Positions 50,583 to 53,016 of a DNA stretch of 53,016 nt are shown here, one piece after another; the first letter of the stretch is position 1, and every line of letters starts with the position of its first letter. The notes under the pieces are model-generated. The model ran no database searches. It was given only the letters and a program-made list of their open reading frames with translations, and was not told the DNA's origin. The translations under genes and the position numbers were made by a program. The stretch is from a virus. The stretch lies in the IMG/VR virus record IMGVR_UViG_3300025894_000011, positions 1 through 53,016 of that record; one strand, given 5' to 3'.

Positions 50583-50873
50583 CTATTCTTGTTCTAACTC
50601 AAGTTTTTTAATCCAGGTAGCTGCTCTCATGCATAGTTCAAATTCTTCAGCATCTTCAACTCTAGGTAAATTTAATTTTAATGCATCTAGGTAATTTGAT
50701 CTTTTGATATTAATATCTAAATCCAAGTTTTTCATAAATCCTAATGCAATTACATCAGCACCTTCATCAAGACCTTTACAGATTCCAGTTACTATTGCAA
50801 TAGAAATTTCCGTTGCCTTAAGACGAGCTTCTTCTTCCAGATCGTCCATATTAGTTGATTCAAATTCAATCAT
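50583..50873 (-). CDS. Small acidic protein of unknown function
   Basis: From the ATG at 50873 it has 96 residues. That start overlaps the upstream stop codon (ATGATTGA), a coupling arrangement, and avoids an 18-residue extension inside the neighbour. It is helical and acidic (MDDLEEEARLKATEISIAIV) with no motif recognised. It is cotranscribed with 50866..51204. Confidence 0.55.
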   Translation of the reverse strand: MIEFESTNMDDLEEEARLKATEISIAIVTGICKGLDEGADVIALGFMKNLDLDINIKRSNYLDALKLNLPRVEDAEEFELCMRAATWIKKLELEQE

Positions 50874-51204
50874 TAATACCTTTTTTAATTTGTAAACAAA
50901 TATGACATTTTTCATATTCTTCATCATCCTGAAATACTTGAATCATATTATCCAATAATGTATTTGATTCAGTAATAGTTACACTTTTAGTTTTTATGAG
51001 AGACTTAACAGCAAACACTGCTTCTTCTATACTAAGATTTTCAAAGTCGCTATAAAACTTCTCAGCTTGTTTTCGTGCCCATGTTTTTTGTTCTTCTTCC
51101 ATATCTGCCATTGCATACATTTTGGCGATTTCATCCATTTCTATATCATGATCTTGTGGGTTAAAGCCATCATCAGGATCTGAATCATTCCAATCGTTTA
51201 TCAT
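50866..51204 (-). CDS. Acidic small protein of unknown function
   Basis: A 112-residue protein with a very acidic N-terminal third (NDSDPDDGFNPQDHDIEMDE) and a helical remainder (TWARKQAEKFYSDFENLSIE). One CHIC pair lies near residue 100, too little for a zinc ribbon alone. It heads a two-gene unit between a terminator and 50583..50873. No family is recognised; the acidic tail recalls DNA-mimic or polymerase-binding phage proteins only in composition. Confidence 0.55.
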   Translation of the reverse strand: MINDWNDSDPDDGFNPQDHDIEMDEIAKMYAMADMEEEQKTWARKQAEKFYSDFENLSIEEAVFAVKSLIKTKSVTITESNTLLDNMIQVFQDDEEYEKCHICLQIKKGIND

Positions 51205-51220
51205 ATTTGTTATTTTATTA

Positions 51221-51236
51221 TTTATTTAAATATAAC
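51221..51236 (-). promoter_or_regulatory. A/T-rich promoter-like element
   Basis: The minus strand reads GTTATATTTAAATAAA about 17 bases before the ATG at 51204. It is a near-copy of the element before rnh. Confidence 0.35.
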
Positions 51237-51242
51237 AAAACT

Positions 51243-51276
51243 AAAAAAGATTTGAAAGTTAATTCAAATCTTTTTT
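51243..51276 (-). terminator. Strong bidirectional terminator
   Basis: AAAAAAGATTTGAA and TTCAAATCTTTTTT form a perfect 14-pair stem with a six-base loop and T-runs in both directions. It lies 18 bases past the stop of the 51295..51624 gene. Confidence 0.85.
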
Positions 51277-51294
51277 AAAAATATCTAAATTTAC

Positions 51295-51624
51295 TTATTT
51301 CCAGAATTTCATTAAAGCTAAAGCCATACCAAATAAGGTCTGTACTACGATCCATACTGTTATTGCCTGAGTCTTAAATGTTTTTAATTCTGTAACATCT
51401 TTAACCGTTGCATCTAATTGTGATGGTGATGCAACTTCATCTATTTCTTTTTTCCATCGCCATAGTTCTTTTGCAAAATCTTCCTTTACTTTCATTTCTG
51501 TAATTTCTCTCTTTAGATCTTGTATCTCACTATTTAAGGAATTTATGCCTTCATTGAGTCTTTCTAATTCAGCTATAACTAATTTAGAATATTCATTCCA
51601 TCCATTTTGACCATTACTTGCCAT
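51295..51624 (-). CDS. Coiled-coil protein with C-terminal membrane anchor (XhlA-like architecture)
   Basis: A 109-residue protein. Residues about 12-50 form a heptad-rich coiled coil (LERLNEGINSLNSEIQDLKR) and about 85-105 a single membrane segment (AITVWIVVQTLFGMALALM), with a short basic tail. This architecture matches XhlA-type lysis accessories and some phage membrane-bound spacers. No endolysin is seen beside it, so a lysis role is a guess. Its ATG overlaps the end of the small gene 51614..51790. Confidence 0.6.
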   Translation of the reverse strand: MASNGQNGWNEYSKLVIAELERLNEGINSLNSEIQDLKREITEMKVKEDFAKELWRWKKEIDEVASPSQLDATVKDVTELKTFKTQAITVWIVVQTLFGMALALMKFWK

Positions 51625-51790
51625 TACAAAGTTCTTTTATTTTTTTGATTTTTTGTGTAGCGGTCATCTTTTTACAATCAACAATAGTCTTAACTTGCTT
51701 AAAGCTTGCTTTGAGAGAAATATCCCTGTCAGCTAACTTTGAAGTTAAATCTTTTAATTCTTGTATACATGATGGCTTTTCCATTAACAT
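51614..51790 (-). CDS. Small basic protein
   Basis: A 58-residue ORF read by hand from ATG at 51790 (an alternative ATG is two codons later at 51784) to TAA at 51614. Its 3' end overlaps the ATG of the coiled-coil membrane gene. It is Lys-rich with two Cys (ELKDLTSKLADRDISLKASF then KIKKIKELCNGK). No family is recognised. Translational overlap on its 3' side supports it being real. Confidence 0.5.
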   Translation of the reverse strand: MLMEKPSCIQELKDLTSKLADRDISLKASFKQVKTIVDCKKMTATQKIKKIKELCNGK

Positions 51791-51796
51791 GATTAA

Positions 51797-51928
51797 TTAT
51801 GGTTTATTTATTTCCTTAACACTTGTTGGTTTTTGTTCTATTTCACTTTTTTGCCACATTTTCCTTAAAACTTTTTTTGCTTTGGAAACTGGCTTATCTC
51901 TTTTAATCTTTTTATTACACCCACACAT
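51797..51928 (-). CDS. Very small basic protein with N-terminal CGC
   Basis: A 43-residue ORF from ATG at 51928 to TAA at 51797, beginning MCGCNKKIKRDKPV and continuing Lys-rich. The two Cys at residues 2 and 4 could bind a metal. It sits in line between two other small genes with gaps of two to six bases, which is the main support. Function unknown. Confidence 0.45.
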   Translation of the reverse strand: MCGCNKKIKRDKPVSKAKKVLRKMWQKSEIEQKPTSVKEINKP

Positions 51929-51930
51929 AG

Positions 51931-52134
51931 TTACCATTTATTTTTAGGGCAACTTTCTGTTGACCATTTTGCTTTCTTTTTTAAATAACATCCACATATA
52001 CAACATTTACTACCGCATTTATCGGAGCACTGATTACATATTGATATTCTACTATTATATTTATCAGACGTAACCTGATCTCCCCAAACAATGTATTTAA
52101 AAAGGGCTATTATAAATCTAACAATTCTTTTCAT
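51931..52134 (-). CDS. Cys-rich zinc-binding-like small protein
   Basis: From the ATG at 52134 it has 67 residues. This start follows the fibre stop codon by two bases, whereas the first ATG (52155) would overlap it. An N-terminal hydrophobic stretch (IVRFIIALFKYIVWG) is followed by ICNQCSDKCGSKCCICGCYLKKKAKW (seen as ICNQCSDKCG and CCICGCYLKKKAKW) and a closing ESCPKNKW. This Cys pattern ending in a CP..KW motif recurs in many phage small proteins of unknown role and probably binds zinc. Confidence 0.7.
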   Translation of the reverse strand: MKRIVRFIIALFKYIVWGDQVTSDKYNSRISICNQCSDKCGSKCCICGCYLKKKAKWSTESCPKNKW

Positions 52135-52136
52135 AT

Positions 52137-53016
52137 TTAAATTATTATTGAACATGCCCAGTTAAAAGCAACCGCAGTTGTCGCGGTAACAGTATTAAAT
52201 TCAATGGCTACACCAATATAATCACCGGGACCAACGTTAAGATTAGCTATATTAACATTACCACAGAAATGACTTACTCTACTACTTTCAGAAAGTGTAA
52301 ACGTAGACGAATTAGATTGTGCAATGCTAGCCAGATTCCTTCCGTCAGTAGTAGAACATTCAGTAGTAAATACATAAACTCTACCTGTTAAATTGTACCC
52401 ACGGCCGAGCCAGGTATTGTGAGCTGCAACTGAAAAATCAACTGAACAAACATCTGTAGCAGAAGCAGTTGTTTGGATATTGGATTTGGCAGCAAGAGTA
52501 CTCCATTCTATATAAGAAAAAGTAGCAGGCAATGATCCACTATTTGCACCGGCAGCCCACTCATAAGTATTCCACGACCCCTGACCATTACCAGTTGGTT
52601 GGCTTTTAGCATACCAGAAATTAGCTTGCGGACCGTCAATCAGTACAGAATTTTCACTTATTTTATTAACAGATCCACCGGCACCACCACCCGAAGGTCC
52701 TTGTGTTCCTTGCGTTCCTTGAACACCAGTTCCAGTAGTACCTTGAGTACCTTGAGCACCAGTTCCAGTAGTACCTTGTGTTCCATTAGTACCTTGTGTT
52801 CCTGTGGTACCTTGTGTACCAGTAGTTCCTTGAGTTCCTGTGGTTCCTTGAGTTCCAGTAGTACCTTGTGTTCCAGTAGTACCCTGAGTTCCTGTGGTTC
52901 CTTGAGTTCCTGTAGTTCCTTGAGATCCAGTAATACCTTGAGTACCTTGTGTTCCAGTAGTACCTTGTGTACCAGTAGTACCCTGAGTTCCTGTGGTTCC
53001 TTGTGTACCGGTGGTA
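52137..53016 (-). CDS. Collagen-like tail fibre or surface protein, C-terminal part (cut by right edge)
   Basis: The frame is open from the TAA at 52137 to the window edge (293 codons), so the start lies beyond. The visible N-terminal part is a Gly-x-y collagen-like array dominated by Gly-Thr-Thr-Gly-Thr-Gln. This is followed by a Gly-rich hinge (PSGGGAGGS) and a globular beta-rich C-terminal domain of about 180 residues ([20 protein letters not shown] through FNWACSIII). Such collagen-like stalks with a C-terminal trimerising or receptor-binding domain are common in tail fibres and virion decorations. A TTG at 52532 is not the start because the reading frame continues upstream. Confidence 0.88.
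   Translation of the reverse strand, partial: TTGTQGTTGTQGTTGTQGTTGTQGTQGITGSQGTTGTQGTTGTQGTTGTQGTTGTQGTTGTQGTTGTQGTTGTQGTNGTQGTTGTGAQGTQGTTGTGVQGTQGTQGPSGGGAGGSVNKISENSVLIDGPQANFWYAKSQPTGNGQGSWNTYEWAAGANSGSLPATFSYIEWSTLAAKSNIQTTASATDVCSVDFSVAAHNTWLGRGYNLTGRVYVFTTECSTTDGRNLASIAQSNSSTFTLSESSRVSHFCGNVNIANLNVGPGDYIGVAIEFNTVTATTAVAFNWACSIII
52696..53016 (-). repeat. Collagen-like coding repeat array
   Basis: About 320 bases of 9- and 18-base units (of the type GGTACTACTGGAACACAA) encode Gly-Thr-Thr-Gly-Thr-Gln repeats and continue past the window edge. Units differ mostly at third codon positions, so the array is maintained at the protein level but is prone to slippage-driven length change. Confidence 0.9.

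Noticed and set aside
51618-51947. A 109-residue rightward ORF
   Set aside because: It lies antisense to two tightly packed small minus-strand genes, has a low-complexity hydrophobic composition and no recognisable features.
52137-52532. A complete 131-residue gene starting at a TTG at 52532
   Set aside because: The same frame stays open upstream through the hinge and collagen-like repeats to the window edge, so this is only the C-terminal domain of a larger fibre gene.
52696-53016. Possible CRISPR array
   Set aside because: The repeats are contiguous 9/18-base coding units without unique spacers and translate to a Gly-x-y collagen-like array.
1-53016. tRNA genes and Shine-Dalgarno sites
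   Set aside because: I found no convincing tRNA cloverleaf by eye, and no consistent AGGAGG-type sequence before starts. The latter fits a Bacteroidetes host. A dedicated covariance-model scan would be needed to exclude a tRNA.

Overview
The window looks like a piece of a large, AT-rich, T4-like myovirus genome. The evidence is a T4-type head and packaging set (terminase small and large subunits, portal, prohead protease, major capsid protein, head-completion gp4, tail-sheath stabiliser gp15), a T4-type replication and recombination set (gp41, gp43, gp44, gp45, gp46, gp47, a probable gp62, UvsX, RNase H), a gp55-type late sigma factor and a GroES/gp31-like co-chaperonin. The host is probably a Bacteroidetes, likely a flavobacterium. 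Start codons are not preceded by Shine-Dalgarno sequences, leaders are short and A/T-only, and there is a small histone H1-like (Hc1) gene of the kind common in that phylum. Every gene but one (9110..9898) is on the minus strand, so transcription runs from high to low coordinates. There is no gene-free stretch above about 300 bases. I recognised no tRNA, CRISPR array or insertion sequence.

Layout from left to right. 1-5.0 kb: terminase large subunit (cut by the left edge), co-chaperonin, terminase small subunit, a LamG-like structural protein and a duplicated membrane protein. 5.0-9.0 kb: a SAM-dependent methyltransferase-like protein, an unknown protein, probable gp62, RNase H/FEN exonuclease, a 51-residue protein and the gp44 clamp loader. 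9.1-10.5 kb: the lone rightward gene (DUF115/MptE-like), a zinc-ribbon protein and a 21-residue peptide with nine cysteines. 10.5-21.4 kb: head module with an internal-protein-like gene, major capsid protein, a fused protease-scaffold, portal, a conserved unknown, gp4, gp55, a large virion-associated candidate and gp15. 21.4-31.8 kb: gp46/gp47, gp41 helicase, an FkbM methyltransferase, UvsX, a propeller-TPR protein, the C-terminal half of DNA polymerase and the sliding clamp. 31.9-43.1 kb: a cargo block of glycosyltransferases, a cytosine-C5 DNA methyltransferase, epimerase, nucleotidylyltransferase, kinase, HAD phosphatase, Hc1-like protein, a PglF/PglE/PglD-like set and KdsA. 43.1-50.1 kb: ribonucleotide reductase, the N-terminal half of DNA polymerase, dUTPase, Fpg/Nei glycosylase, an HNH-like protein and a sigma-70-like factor. 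50.2-53.0 kb: small unknown genes, a coiled-coil membrane protein, Cys-rich small proteins and a collagen-like fibre gene cut by the right edge.

How it fits together. The polymerase is split within the fingers domain into two genes about 15 kb apart, in the correct order on the same strand. Nucleotide supply (NrdA, NrdB, dUTPase), replication and recombination form a complete-looking core, except that primase, gp32, gp59 and UvsW/UvsY were not seen here. Two phage sigma factors coincide with two visible families of A/T-rich upstream motifs: TATATAATAATAAA or TATATAAAAATAAA before most replication and metabolism genes, and GAATATATAAA before most structural genes. This suggests an early/middle versus late programme. 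The sugar genes could build activated amino sugars such as UDP-diacetylbacillosamine, and a Kdo precursor, that decorate the virion, its DNA or the infected cell surface. No flippase or polymerase for a full polysaccharide was seen.
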